From JAEZHK01 sp040768845 (GTDB lineage: Bacteria; Bacillota; Clostridia; Christensenellales; Aristaeellaceae), in NCBI GenBank assembly GCA_040768845.1, contig JAXGME010000002.1, positions 124,001 to 188,000 on the forward strand: 64,000 nucleotides of DNA. The letters run 5' to 3'. Shown one piece after another: positions 40,502-49,437 of the stretch. The translations under genes and the position numbers were made by a program. Positions within the stretch are counted from its first letter, which is position 1, and the number at the start of each line of letters is the position of its first letter. The notes under the pieces are model-generated. The model was not told where the DNA came from and searched no databases. It saw nothing but the letters and a program-made list of their open reading frames with translations.

Positions 40502-40516
40502 ATTAAATGATTGAAA

Positions 40517-40543
40517 TGCGCCCCCGGCACAGCCGGGGGCGCG
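40517..40543 (-). terminator. Terminator of the wall-binding protein gene
   Basis: GCGCCCCCGGC / GCCGGGGGCGC stem with an ACA loop, followed on the minus strand by ATTTCAATCATTT. Placed between this gene and the alaS promoter. Confidence 0.7.
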
Positions 40544-40575
40544 GCACAGCCGAGGACGCAGGGACCCTGCGTAAA

Positions 40576-41514
40576 TCAGTTGAAGTAATTGTATACCCGG
40601 CGGATGTTCGACTGGTGGGCGGAATTGGAATCGCCGCTGCCGTGGGTGGTGCTGCCCTTCAGGTGCAGGCAGAACTGACCGTTGAAGTTGTTGGACTTGC
40701 TGATCTCCGCGCCGTGGGGCATGCCGTTGATGGCGCCGGCAATATAGCGCCCCCCGACGATGAGCAGCACCGCGCGGCTGTTCCAGGACCAGGTGCCGCC
40801 GTACATGCGCCTAAGCACCGCCGTGTCGGAGGCGTAGGCCGGCTCTACGTCAAAGTGGTTGTGGCCGCCTACGCGGCGGATGCGAAGCCGCGCGCCGGTA
40901 TTGAGATCCACAATGGTGGCCAGGCCACCGTCGGGAAAGATCTTGCTCATCGAGTAATTGGACCAGGCGGTGGCCGTCACGCTGGGGCGGCGGCTATTCG
41001 AGGAGAACAGCTTGCGGATCGTCGCGGTGGTGGCCGTGCCGGAGACCGAAAGGCCCGACATCATCTGATACTGGCGGATGGCCCGGACCGTGACGGAGCC
41101 GTAGCGCCCGTTGACGGCGCTCTTGCTGATGAGGCCGCGCCTTGCCAGCTGCTGCTGCAGCTTCTTGACCGCAGAGCCGGAATTTCCGCTCCTCAGCGTA
41201 CGGATGGAGCTGGAGCTGGAGCTGGATTTTGACTTGACGTTCTTTGTCAGCGAGGATTTCAGCATGTACCCCTTGACGCCGCTCACCGTCACCTTGCACC
41301 ACTTGCCCTTGACCGCGTACACCTTGACCGCGCGGCCCTTGGTCACCTTGCGCGTCTTGGCCTTCGAGGATATCTTGCTGTAAAGCTTGCAGGCGGATTT
41401 CGCCTTGTATGTCGTCGCGGCATCCGCGGCGGTCTGATGGATCAGCCCCGCGCACGCCAGGATCGCAACGGCAACCAAAAGCCGCTTCATCCAAGCCTTC
41501 ATGCTCAAACGCAC
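40576..41514 (-). CDS. Secreted SH3/peptidoglycan-binding protein with YkuD-like C-terminal domain
   Basis: A 312-residue exported protein: signal peptide to about residue 32 (ADAA), an SH3b domain (about 35-92), a Ser-rich linker, a PG_binding_1 domain with VKKLQQQLARRG and VRAIRQYQ (about 105-170), and a C-terminal domain (about 190-310) ending in FCLHLKGSTTHGSG and HQSNIRRVYNY. The Cys-Leu-His and Ser-Thr-His residues suggest an L,D-transpeptidase-related fold, but a canonical YkuD HxxxSxGC motif is missing. Probably remodels or binds the wall. Start could also be at Met5. Confidence 0.8.
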   Translation of the reverse strand: MRLSMKAWMKRLLVAVAILACAGLIHQTAADAATTYKAKSACKLYSKISSKAKTRKVTKGRAVKVYAVKGKWCKVTVSGVKGYMLKSSLTKNVKSKSSSSSSSIRTLRSGNSGSAVKKLQQQLARRGLISKSAVNGRYGSVTVRAIRQYQMMSGLSVSGTATTATIRKLFSSNSRRPSVTATAWSNYSMSKIFPDGGLATIVDLNTGARLRIRRVGGHNHFDVEPAYASDTAVLRRMYGGTWSWNSRAVLLIVGGRYIAGAINGMPHGAEISKSNNFNGQFCLHLKGSTTHGSGDSNSAHQSNIRRVYNYFN

Positions 41515-41631
41515 ACCTTCCTTCCAGCCCGTAGATCGCCTCCATTATATTTCATTTCTGTTACGATTTCAAGCCTTCCGGGAAACAATTAACAAACGCG
41601 GCCGACATATTGCGTAAGAATTTTGTCGCAT

Positions 41632-42099
41632 CTACCAGATGCGGGCGGGCAATCGCCGGAGTGCGCAGTACAGCGGCAGGCCCAGCGCGAAGCAGGCGGC
41701 CAGCTGGCCCGCGCCCACCTCCAGCGCCGTCAGCCAGAAGGGCAGGTTGTAGGCCAGCGCCAGCACCGCCCCCACCACCAGCGCGTTGACAAGCACCGGG
41801 GGCAGCGCCGCGAGGACCGGCTTTTCCCGCAGCCGTCGGGTCATCAGCGCCGCCGCCAGCGTCGCCAGCGAGCCGAACACCACGTCCAGCGCCGTTGCGC
41901 CGCCCAGGAGGTTGGCCGCCAGACACCCGATAAACAGCCCCGGCACGGCGGCGGGGGTCAGGATGGGCAGAAGCGTCAGCGCCTCGGCAACGCGCATCTG
42001 CAGCGGACCGTAGCTGATGGGCGCCAGGATGAGGGTCAGGGCGGCGTAGAGCGCGGCGATTACCGCGGCGCGGATCAGGAACCGGAGATCAGGTTTCAT
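41632..42099 (-). CDS. queT: QueT family transporter, ECF S component for queuosine precursor
   Basis: A 155-residue membrane protein with about five segments. ILAPISYGPLQMRVAEALTLLP and GLFIGCLAANLL are the QueT hallmarks. It imports preQ0/preQ1-type precursors of queuosine through the shared ECF module. The start at 42099 has GGGAGG 7 nt upstream. The leader carries a preQ1-I aptamer and two terminator hairpins, which supports the substrate assignment. It lies downstream of asnS without its own visible promoter. Confidence 0.93.
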   Translation of the reverse strand: MKPDLRFLIRAAVIAALYAALTLILAPISYGPLQMRVAEALTLLPILTPAAVPGLFIGCLAANLLGGATALDVVFGSLATLAAALMTRRLREKPVLAALPPVLVNALVVGAVLALAYNLPFWLTALEVGAGQLAACFALGLPLYCALRRLPARIW

Positions 42100-42112
42100 G
42101 GCGGTACCTCCC

Positions 42113-42169
42113 AAAAAAATTGGCCGCCTTGAGGGCGGCCCAAAATTGAGGGGCGCAAAAAGCGCCCCT
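42113..42169 (-). terminator. Two riboswitch-linked terminator hairpins before queT
   Basis: First AGGGGCGC / GCGCCCCT (42169-42149) followed by CAATTTTG; second GGCCGCC / GGCGGCC (42140-42122) followed by AATTTTTTT that abuts the queT ribosome binding site. Together they can stop transcription before queT when preQ1 is bound. Confidence 0.82.
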
Positions 42170-42196
42170 ATCGAAAGCGCCTGGCGGCGCCTTCCA

Positions 42197-42234
42197 CCTG
42201 GTTTTGTTTAGAGACAGGAGGGCCTCGAACTGTC
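42197..42234 (-). promoter_or_regulatory. preQ1-I riboswitch aptamer
   Basis: On the minus strand GACAG (42234-42230) and CTGTC (42217-42213) form P1, enclosing a loop starting TTCGAGG, followed by the A-rich tail TCTAAACAAAACCAGG. The tail is nearly the same as in the Thermoanaerobacter tengcongensis aptamer (UUAACAAAACAAGG). It sits 20 nt after the asnS stop and controls queT. Confidence 0.8.
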
Positions 42235-42254
42235 TGTTATGCGGTTGTCTTGCC

Positions 42255-43649
42255 TCAGAACTCCGCGTTCCGGGTGGTGCGCGGGAAGGGCAGCACATCG
42301 CGGATGTTGCCGATGCCCGTCAGGTACATGATGAGCCGCTCAAAGCCCATGCCGAACCCCGCGTGGGGCACCGAGCCGTACTTGCGCAGCTCCAGGTACC
42401 ACCAGTAGTCCTCGGGGTTCATGCCCGTTTCCTCGATGCGCCCGCGCAGGATGTCCTCGCGCTCCTCGCGCTGGCTGCCGCCGCACAGCTCCCCGATGCC
42501 CGGCACCAGAAGGTCCGCCGCCGCGACGGTTTTGCCGTCGTCGTTCATGCGCATGTAGAAGGCCTTGATCTCCTTGGGGTAGTCGGTGACGAACACCGGC
42601 CGGCCAAAGTGCTTTTCGGTCAGGTAGCGCTCGTGCTCGGTCTGCAGATCGCAGCCCCAGAACACCGGGTACTCGAAGGCGGCGCCGCAGCTATTCAGGA
42701 TCTCCACCGCCTCGGTGTAGCTGACGCGGGCAAAATCGGCGTCGCGCACGGCAATGAGCCGCTCGATGAGGCCCGGATCGACAAAGCCGTTGAGAAAGGC
42801 CATCTCCTCCGGCGCCTCTTCCAGCACGGCGCCGATCAGATACTTGACCAGGTCCTCCTGAAAGAGCATGTCCTCCCGAAGGGTGGCGAAGGCCATCTCC
42901 GGCTCAATCATCCAGAACTCCGCCGCGTGGCGCGCGGTGTAGCTCTGCTCGGCGCGGAAGGTGGGGCCGAAGGTGTACACATCGCGGAAGGCCAGCGCAA
43001 AGGCCTCGGCGTTGAGCTGGCCCGAAACCGTCAGCGATACCGGCTTTCCGAAGAAGTCCTTGTCAAAGTCCACCGCGCCGGCGTCGGTGCGGGGAGGGTT
43101 GGCGATGTTGAGCGTGGTCACCTGGAACATCTCGCCCGCGCCCTCGCAGTCGCTGCCGGTGAAGATGGGGGTGTGCACGTAGACGAAGCCCCGATCGTGC
43201 ATAAAGCGGTGCACCGCCTGAGCGGCGATGGAGCGGATGCGGAACGCGCACTGAAAGAGGTTCGCGCGGGGCCTGAGGTGGGCGATGGTGCGCAGGTACT
43301 CCAGCGTGTGCCGCTTTTTCTGCAGCGGGTAGTCGCCGGGGCTGACGCCGATGACGGTGAGCGCGTCCACCTTCAGCTCAAAGGGCTGCTTTGCGCCGGG
43401 GGTCAATACCAGCGTGCCCTCGGCCTCGACGGAGGCGCCCACGCCGATGGCGCGGGTCAGCGCCCGGTAGTCGGGCAAGCGCTCCTCCTCCAGCACCAGC
43501 TGAAGCGGCTTGAAAAACGTGCCGTCGCTCAGCTCAATAAAGGCGAAGGCCTTGCTCTCGCGCATCGTGCGCACCCAGCCGCTGACGCGGACGGAAGGCT
43601 GATCGGCCTTGGGCGGCGTGCGGTAGAGCGAACGGATGGTGTCGGCCAT
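42255..43649 (-). CDS. asnS: Asparaginyl-tRNA synthetase
   Basis: A 464-residue class IIb synthetase. OB-fold anticodon domain ([13 protein letters not shown]), motif 2 region [23 protein letters not shown] and motif 3 [13 protein letters not shown]. The SGQLNAEA stretch marks AsnRS rather than AspRS. Start at 43649 (MADTIRS) with AAAGG upstream; longer frames begin inside the promoter. Followed by a preQ1-I riboswitch and queT, so it forms an operon with queuosine-precursor uptake. Confidence 0.95.
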   Translation of the reverse strand: MADTIRSLYRTPPKADQPSVRVSGWVRTMRESKAFAFIELSDGTFFKPLQLVLEEERLPDYRALTRAIGVGASVEAEGTLVLTPGAKQPFELKVDALTVIGVSPGDYPLQKKRHTLEYLRTIAHLRPRANLFQCAFRIRSIAAQAVHRFMHDRGFVYVHTPIFTGSDCEGAGEMFQVTTLNIANPPRTDAGAVDFDKDFFGKPVSLTVSGQLNAEAFALAFRDVYTFGPTFRAEQSYTARHAAEFWMIEPEMAFATLREDMLFQEDLVKYLIGAVLEEAPEEMAFLNGFVDPGLIERLIAVRDADFARVSYTEAVEILNSCGAAFEYPVFWGCDLQTEHERYLTEKHFGRPVFVTDYPKEIKAFYMRMNDDGKTVAAADLLVPGIGELCGGSQREEREDILRGRIEETGMNPEDYWWYLELRKYGSVPHAGFGMGFERLIMYLTGIGNIRDVLPFPRTTRNAEF

Positions 43650-43680
43650 GAAAAACATCCTTTCGGTCGGTATAGGCACC

Positions 43681-43709
43681 ATTATAGTACGGCCTCCGGG
43701 GGATGTAAA
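43681..43709 (-). promoter_or_regulatory. Sigma-A promoter of asnS-queT
   Basis: TTTACA at 43709-43704 and TATAAT at 43686-43681, spacer 17 bp, about 30 bp upstream of the asnS start. Confidence 0.82.
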
Positions 43710-43731
43710 GGCCTTTTGCGCCGCGCCGGTC

Positions 43732-44583
43732 CTAAACCAGCTCCAGCCGCCGGGCGGCCTCCTCCCAGCAGGCCTCGGGGGTCCCGGCCAGGTCCATCTC
43801 CTGGGCGATGCGGTCGGCCAGCTTGCGCAGCTCGTAGGTCACATTGCCGCCGGACTGAATCTGCCGGCGCACCGCGCGGGTCCACATCAGGCCCATCTGG
43901 CCCAGAGAGCTGCCTTCAAAGCGGGCCAGCTCCTCGCGGCTGTCGTAGGGCACGTTGAGCATGCGCGCCTGCCAGCGGCCGTCCTGATCGGTCAGCATCG
44001 CGAACTGGGCCTTGGTCAGCCCCTGGCTCATGGGCAGGCCCAGGGAACCGGGGTTCACCAGCTGCTTGCCAAAGGCCTCGTAGCGGTACTGGATGTGGCT
44101 GTGGCCCACCAGCAGCACCGCCTCGTCCAGGTTCTTCAGAAGCCTGTCCGCGTCGCGGGTGCCGGGGTAGATCAGCTGGTTGATGGAATCCGGCGCGCCG
44201 TGGCAGGCCAGGATGGGCGCGCAGCCGGGGATTTCGATGCGCTTTTTGCGGGGCATCTCGTGCAGCAGGCGGAAGTCCTCCGTGGTCAGGTGGCGGTAGG
44301 TGTACAGAAGCGAGCCCGTCTGCGAGGAGACGCACCAGCCGTCCCCGTCGGGGTTCGCCTCGTGATCAAACAGGTACTGTTCGCGGTTTCCGTACACCGC
44401 GTAGCAGGGCTTTTTTACGGAGATGGCCCTGATGTGGTCCAGCGTGGCGTGGGGATCGGGGCAGTCGGACACGTAGTCGCCCAGCAGCACGTAGCCGTCC
44501 GCGCCCAAATGGTCGGCAAAGGCGGTGCAGGCGCGAAACGCCGTCAGATTTGCATGGATGTCCGAAAAAACGGCCAGTTTCAT
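43732..44583 (-). CDS. Metallophosphoesterase (YfcE/calcineurin-like)
   Basis: A 283-residue phosphoesterase. FSDIHAN (6-12), LLGDYVSD (33-40), GNREQ (64-68), CHGAP and GHSHIQY supply the two-metal centre. The N-terminal core resembles MJ0936/YfcE-type phosphodiesterases; an additional C-terminal helical extension of about 70 residues is present. Last gene of a likely glgP-GH13-phosphoesterase operon, 42 bp after the amylase gene. Substrate unknown. Confidence 0.88.
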   Translation of the reverse strand: MKLAVFSDIHANLTAFRACTAFADHLGADGYVLLGDYVSDCPDPHATLDHIRAISVKKPCYAVYGNREQYLFDHEANPDGDGWCVSSQTGSLLYTYRHLTTEDFRLLHEMPRKKRIEIPGCAPILACHGAPDSINQLIYPGTRDADRLLKNLDEAVLLVGHSHIQYRYEAFGKQLVNPGSLGLPMSQGLTKAQFAMLTDQDGRWQARMLNVPYDSREELARFEGSSLGQMGLMWTRAVRRQIQSGGNVTYELRKLADRIAQEMDLAGTPEACWEEAARRLELV

Positions 44584-44625
44584 GGAGTTTCCTTTCCTTT
44601 CAAAGCACAGTCCGGGCGGGTGGAT

Positions 44626-46482
44626 TTATGGGTTATCCAGCATCAGGCAGTACTGTCGGGGCAGCTCCAGCGTGAGCTTTCCGCTCAGCCAGGCGTGCCC
44701 GATCTCGACGCGCCGGGGCGCGTCGGCGCGGTTGAGGGCGGCCAGCACGCACCCGTCGGGCGCGGCGTTGCCGAAGGCGTCCCGCCCGCCATGGACGCGG
44801 CGGATGACCACGGCCACGTCCTCGCCGGCATCGACAAGCGCCATTTCGCCGGTTTTGAGGGCGGCGCTCCCGTTTCGCCGGGCGATGGCCGCGGCGATCT
44901 CGGCCACCAGCAAACCATCCTCGCGCCCCCAGGGGTAGGTTCCCCGGCAGAAGGGATCCGCCATGCCCTGAAGCCCCGCCTCATCGCCGTAGTACATGGA
45001 CGGCATGCCCGGCAACGCGCACAGGAAGCGCCACGCCGCAATCAGGCGGCGCCGGCCCAGCGCGTACTGGGCGGCGGTGAGCTTCTTCGCGGAGCGCCCC
45101 TCGCGGGGCGGGCTCTGATCCCCGGCGCCGGACAGGACATTGACGGCCCGAGGCCGGTCATGGCTGCCCAGAAGGTTCATCAGCGCGTAGAAAAATGCCT
45201 TGGGGTAGACCTCCTTCAGGTGGTTCACCCGGCGGCAGAGCTGCCTGGCGGTGATCTCGCCGTTCATGAAGCCCAGCAGCGCGTCCCGGAGCGGGTAGTT
45301 CATCACGCTGTCCAGCGTGTCCCCGGCGCAGTAGGTGCGGATTTCGCCGTAGGACACCTTGTTGGAGGCGTCCTCCCAGACTTCGCCGATCAGCGCGGCC
45401 TGGGCGTCCTCCCCCTTGACCCGCCGGCGCAAAAGCCGGAGAAAGGGCATGGGCAGTTCGTCGGCCACGTCCAGCCGCCATCCCGCCGCGCCCGCGCGGA
45501 GCCAGTGGGCGGCCACGGCGTCCTTACCGCGGATGATGAAGTCCAGGTAGCCCTCGTCCATCTCGCGCACGTTGGGCAGCGTGCGCACGCCCCACCAGCA
45601 GTCGTAGGCCTCGGGCCATTTTTTAAACGTGTACCAGGACACGTAGGGCGACTTTTTCGACTGACAGGCGCCCGCCACGGGGTAAGTTCCGTCCAGGTTG
45701 AAGTAGCGGCTGTAGGCGCCGGTGTGGGAAAACACGCCATCCAGCACGATGCGGATGCCCCGCGCCTTCGCGTCGCGGCACAGCGCGCGGAAGGCCGCCT
45801 CGTCGCCAAAGGACGGGTCCACCGCCATGTAATCGGCGGTATCGTACTTGTGGTTGGATCGGGCGCGGAAGATGGGGTTGAAGTAGATCGCGCCCACGCC
45901 CAGGCCCTCGAGGTAGTCCAGCTTCCGCCGGACGCCTTCCAAATCTCCGCCGAAGAAGTCGTCCGCCGCGTTGTCGCCGTTTACGATGCGCTGCTCCGGC
46001 GGCTCGTACCAGTCCTCATGCCAGTGGCCGTGGTCGGGGGGCCGGCGCTGAGAGACGGGCTTCGAGGCGAAGAAGCGGTCCACCATGATCTGGTAGATCA
46101 CGCTCTCGCGCATCCATCCGGGGGTTTCGTAGGCGGGATCGTACACCGTAATCTGAAAGGACGGCGGCTCATGGTCCCAGACGGCGCCGGGGCCGCCCAG
46201 GCAGTCCGGCGCGTTGCCGTAAAAGACGGTTTTGCCCCCCTCCTCGGCCATGAAATAGTACCACAGAAGGCCCGGCGTTTCGGGCATGAGGTAGCGCGCC
46301 TCGTACAGGCCCTCCGCGTTTTTCGCCATCGGCACCACGGTGGCGCTGCCCGCCCACCACAGCCGGAGCCGGACGCCGGCCGCCCCCTCGGCGGCCAGGC
46401 GCAGCGTCACCGGGCTTCCCGCGGCGAGGGCTCCCGGCGGCGTCCGGAAGGCCTCGTCCTGGGAATCGTGGTAAAGCGTCAT
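44626..46482 (-). CDS. GH13 alpha-amylase family enzyme (neopullulanase/cyclomaltodextrinase-like)
   Basis: A 618-residue cytoplasmic glycoside hydrolase (no signal peptide). N-terminal beta-sandwich at about 1-115, then the TIM barrel with IVLDGVFSHTG, GWRLDVADEL (catalytic Asp), IGEVWED (catalytic Glu) and LLGSHDRPR; C-terminal beta domain. The type hydrolyses alpha-1,4/1,6 bonds in maltodextrins. It overlaps glgP by ATGA, so both probably break down glycogen or imported maltodextrins. Confidence 0.92.
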   Translation of the reverse strand: MTLYHDSQDEAFRTPPGALAAGSPVTLRLAAEGAAGVRLRLWWAGSATVVPMAKNAEGLYEARYLMPETPGLLWYYFMAEEGGKTVFYGNAPDCLGGPGAVWDHEPPSFQITVYDPAYETPGWMRESVIYQIMVDRFFASKPVSQRRPPDHGHWHEDWYEPPEQRIVNGDNAADDFFGGDLEGVRRKLDYLEGLGVGAIYFNPIFRARSNHKYDTADYMAVDPSFGDEAAFRALCRDAKARGIRIVLDGVFSHTGAYSRYFNLDGTYPVAGACQSKKSPYVSWYTFKKWPEAYDCWWGVRTLPNVREMDEGYLDFIIRGKDAVAAHWLRAGAAGWRLDVADELPMPFLRLLRRRVKGEDAQAALIGEVWEDASNKVSYGEIRTYCAGDTLDSVMNYPLRDALLGFMNGEITARQLCRRVNHLKEVYPKAFFYALMNLLGSHDRPRAVNVLSGAGDQSPPREGRSAKKLTAAQYALGRRRLIAAWRFLCALPGMPSMYYGDEAGLQGMADPFCRGTYPWGREDGLLVAEIAAAIARRNGSAALKTGEMALVDAGEDVAVVIRRVHGGRDAFGNAAPDGCVLAALNRADAPRRVEIGHAWLSGKLTLELPRQYCLMLDNP

Positions 46483-48929
46483 AGCGCCAGGGGTTTCAGC
46501 CGCCAGATTTTGCCGTTGTACTCGGCGATGGTGCGGTCAGAGGAGAACACGCCGGAAGCCGCCACGTTCCGCACCGCCATCGCCAGCCACTTGTCGCGGT
46601 CCAGATAGTCCCGCGCCAGGCGCTGCCGGGTGCGCAGGTAGTCCGGCAGGTCCTTGAGCACAAAGTAGGGGTCGGCCATTCCGCCGCCGTCGCCAAAGAG
46701 CAGCGCATGGTACAATTCCTGGAACAGGTGCGGGTTGTCCGGCGACAGCGTGCCGTCGATGAGCATCGTCAGCGCGCGGCGCACCTCCGCATTGGTTTCA
46801 AACACGGCGCTGGCACGGTAGGTGGCGTAACCGCTCTCCACCTCTTCCGCCGACAGGCCGAAGATGTAGATGTTGTCCGCGCCCACGGACTGGTAGATCT
46901 CCACGTTGGCGCCGTCCATCGTGCCGATGGTGACCGCGCCGTTCATCATGAACTTCATGTTGCCGGTGCCGCTGGCCTCCTTGCCGGCGGTGGACAGCTG
47001 TTCGGACACGTCCGTGGCGGGCATCAGAACCTCGGCGGCGGACACGCAGTAGTTCTCCAGAAACACCACCTTGATCAGCTTCGAGGCGCGGGGATGCCTG
47101 GCCACCAGGTCGCCGATGGCGTTGATCAGCCGGATGATCAGCTTGGCCCGGTAGAAGCCCGGCGCGGCCTTCGCGCCGAAGATAAACGTGGCGGGCGGCA
47201 TGGCGAAAGAAGGGTCCCGGTCGATTTTGTCGTAGAGCATCAGAATGCCCAGCGCGTTCATCAGCTGACGCTTGTACTCGTGAAGGCGCTTGGCCTGTAC
47301 GTCAAAGATCGTGCAGGTGTCGACGCTCACGCCCTGGTGCCGCCGTAGGTAGGCGGCCAGCGCCTGCTTGTTCTGGCACTTGACGGCGTCAAACTTCTGA
47401 CGGAAGGCGGCGTCGTCGGCGAAGGGTGTGAGATCGCTCAGCCGCTCCGGATGCTTGCGCCAGGCGTCGCCGATGGCGTCGTCGATCAGGTCCGAAAGCC
47501 CCGGGTTGGACTGGATCAGCCAGCGGCGGTGGGTGATGCCGTTGGTGATGCCCAGGAAGCGGTCGGGCTCGATCAGGTAGTAGTCGTGGAAGGTCTGCCG
47601 CCGGAGGATGTCCGCGTGGATCTGGCTGACGCCGTTGACCGTGTGGCACATGGCCACGCACAGGTTCGCCATGTGTACCTGCCCGTAGCCGATGATGGCC
47701 ATGCGGCCGATGCGCTCCCACTGGCCGGTGTAGACATCCCACAGCTTCTTGCACAGGCGCTCGTTGAGCTCCTTCAGGATCATGTAGATGCGGGGCAAGA
47801 GCCGCTCCACCATCTCCTCGGGCCAGCGCTCGAGGGCCTCCTGCAGCACCGTGTGGTTGGTGTAGGCGCAGGTCTTGCGGGCGATGTCCTCGGCGCGCTC
47901 CCAGTTGAGCCCGTGCTCGTCGATCAGGATGCGCATGAGCTCGGGAATCGCCATGCCCGGATGGGTGTCGTTGATGTGGATGGCCACCTTGTCGGAGAAT
48001 TTTTCCCAGTCGCGGCCGTGCACCTTGATGAAGTCCTTGACCGCGTACTGCACCGACGCGCTGGAGAAAAAGTACTGCTGCTTGAGCCGCAGTTCCTTGC
48101 CGGCGGTATGGTTGTCCTCGGGATAGAGCACCTTGGAGATGACCTCCGCCAGCTCCTTCTGCTCCACCGCCTGCACGTATTCGCCGCGGTTGAAGGAAGG
48201 CATGTCGATGGTCTTGGGCGATCGCGCCGACCAGGTTCTGAGCATGTTCACCATGGTGGAATCGTAGCCCAGCACCGGCATTTCATAGGGCACGGCCTCC
48301 ACGGTGTAGCCGCCGGTCTGGCGGTAACGGGTGCGGCCGATGCCGTCCACGTACTGCTCCACGGTGCCGCCGAAGTAGACCTCCACCGCCTGGTCGGGCC
48401 GGGGAATCTCCCACAGGTTTCCGTTGTCCAGCCAATTGTCCGGCATTTCCACCTGGTAGCCGTCCACGATCTTCTGGCGGAACAGGCCGTACTCGTAGCG
48501 GATGGTGCAGCCCATGGCGGGCAGCTTCAGCGCGGACAGCGAATCCAGAAAACAGGCCGCCAGGCGCCCCAGGCCGCCGTTTCCGAGGCCCGGCTCCGGC
48601 TCCTGCTCAAAGATCAGCGACTTGTCGATGCCCAGCCGCTGAAAGGCCTCCAGGTAGTTGCGCTCGTTGGTCAGCGCGATCATGTTGTTGTGGAGCGCGC
48701 GGCCCACCAGAAATTCAGCGGAAAGGTAGTAGAGTTTTTTCGCCTTGGTCGCCTTGCGCACACCCCGGGACAGCGCCCGGCGCTGCATGATTTCGTCCCG
48801 GACGGTGGAGGCCACCGCCTGATATATCTGGTTGGGCGTGGCGTCCGCCAGCTCGCATCCGAAGTGGCGCTGCAGCTTGCCCGTGACGGATTCGACGATC
48901 TGATCCTCGGTCATTTTTTGATATTCCAT
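46479..48929 (-). CDS. glgP: Glycogen/maltodextrin phosphorylase
   Basis: An 816-residue PLP enzyme releasing glucose-1-phosphate from alpha-1,4-glucans. RLAACFLDSLS, GYGQVHMANLC and the PLP site EASGTGNMKFMMNGA (Schiff-base Lys) are conserved. Start at 48929 (MEYQKMTEDQ) with GAGG 8 nt upstream. A TTGCGA-N18-TGCTACAAT promoter is just upstream. First gene of the glucan operon. Confidence 0.95.
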   Translation of the reverse strand: MEYQKMTEDQIVESVTGKLQRHFGCELADATPNQIYQAVASTVRDEIMQRRALSRGVRKATKAKKLYYLSAEFLVGRALHNNMIALTNERNYLEAFQRLGIDKSLIFEQEPEPGLGNGGLGRLAACFLDSLSALKLPAMGCTIRYEYGLFRQKIVDGYQVEMPDNWLDNGNLWEIPRPDQAVEVYFGGTVEQYVDGIGRTRYRQTGGYTVEAVPYEMPVLGYDSTMVNMLRTWSARSPKTIDMPSFNRGEYVQAVEQKELAEVISKVLYPEDNHTAGKELRLKQQYFFSSASVQYAVKDFIKVHGRDWEKFSDKVAIHINDTHPGMAIPELMRILIDEHGLNWERAEDIARKTCAYTNHTVLQEALERWPEEMVERLLPRIYMILKELNERLCKKLWDVYTGQWERIGRMAIIGYGQVHMANLCVAMCHTVNGVSQIHADILRRQTFHDYYLIEPDRFLGITNGITHRRWLIQSNPGLSDLIDDAIGDAWRKHPERLSDLTPFADDAAFRQKFDAVKCQNKQALAAYLRRHQGVSVDTCTIFDVQAKRLHEYKRQLMNALGILMLYDKIDRDPSFAMPPATFIFGAKAAPGFYRAKLIIRLINAIGDLVARHPRASKLIKVVFLENYCVSAAEVLMPATDVSEQLSTAGKEASGTGNMKFMMNGAVTIGTMDGANVEIYQSVGADNIYIFGLSAEEVESGYATYRASAVFETNAEVRRALTMLIDGTLSPDNPHLFQELYHALLFGDGGGMADPYFVLKDLPDYLRTRQRLARDYLDRDKWLAMAVRNVAASGVFSSDRTIAEYNGKIWRLKPLAL

Positions 48930-48964
48930 GTCCGTACCTCGCTTTCCATGAGGATGGATAGAGC

Positions 48965-48994
48965 ATTGTAGCATAGGAATTCCTCCCCTCGCAA
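48965..48994 (-). promoter_or_regulatory. Sigma-A promoter of glgP operon
   Basis: TTGCGA at 48994-48989 and TACAAT at 48970-48965, spacer 18 bp, with an extended TGC. Confidence 0.8.
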
Positions 48995-49014
48995 GAGCGG
49001 GAAGATTAACGCGG

Positions 49015-49437
49015 TTATTGTTTGGTTAAGCCTTGTCGCGCAATGGCAAGGCAGGCGGCGCAGAGGGCCAGCAGCCCGCCGCCCTTCTTTTCCCGGAGGC
49101 GCACCGCCGCGCGCCGGCGCAGCCGCCTTTCGTAGGCCGCCAGGGCGGATTCCGGCGCGGCGAGATCGATCAGCTTGATCCCCTCCAGCAGAAGCGGCGC
49201 GTCCTCCGCCCCGCCGCCGACCGGCAAAAGCGCGCGGACGAGGGCATCGTCCCCGGCGCGGGGCAGCGCCCAGGCGGCAAAGGCGCGAACCAGCGCCTCG
49301 CCGGGCGTCAGCGCCCAGCCGTCCCCGCGCGGCTCGCACAAAAAGCCCTCGGCCGGCGCCCGGGCCAGGTACAGCGCGCCGCCCCGGTCTACCCGGGCGC
49401 GCCCGGCCGCCCGCCGGATGGGATGGTCACAGCGCAA
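49015..49437 (-). CDS. Hypothetical protein after nnr gene
   Basis: A 140-residue protein, Ala/Arg/Leu-rich, with a helical middle (TPGEALVRAFAAWALP) and a basic C-terminal helix containing ALCAACLAIA. I do not recognise a family. I start at the TTG at 49437, inside the last codons of the preceding gene, because GGAGG lies 9 nt upstream; the frame continues further without similarity. The 11-nt overlap suggests coupling. It may be a low-constraint accessory gene. Confidence 0.55.
   Translation of the reverse strand: MRCDHPIRRAAGRARVDRGGALYLARAPAEGFLCEPRGDGWALTPGEALVRAFAAWALPRAGDDALVRALLPVGGGAEDAPLLLEGIKLIDLAAPESALAAYERRLRRRAAVRLREKKGGGLLALCAACLAIARQGLTKQ

Noticed and set aside
38442..40506. 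Plus-strand frame opposite alaS
   Set aside because: Low-complexity shadow of the AlaRS gene; no ribosome binding site or similarity.
40438..40575. T-box leader for alaS
   Set aside because: The sigma-A promoter lies only about 35 bp before the start codon, so the leader is too short, and no T-box sequence (TGGNACCGCG) is present.
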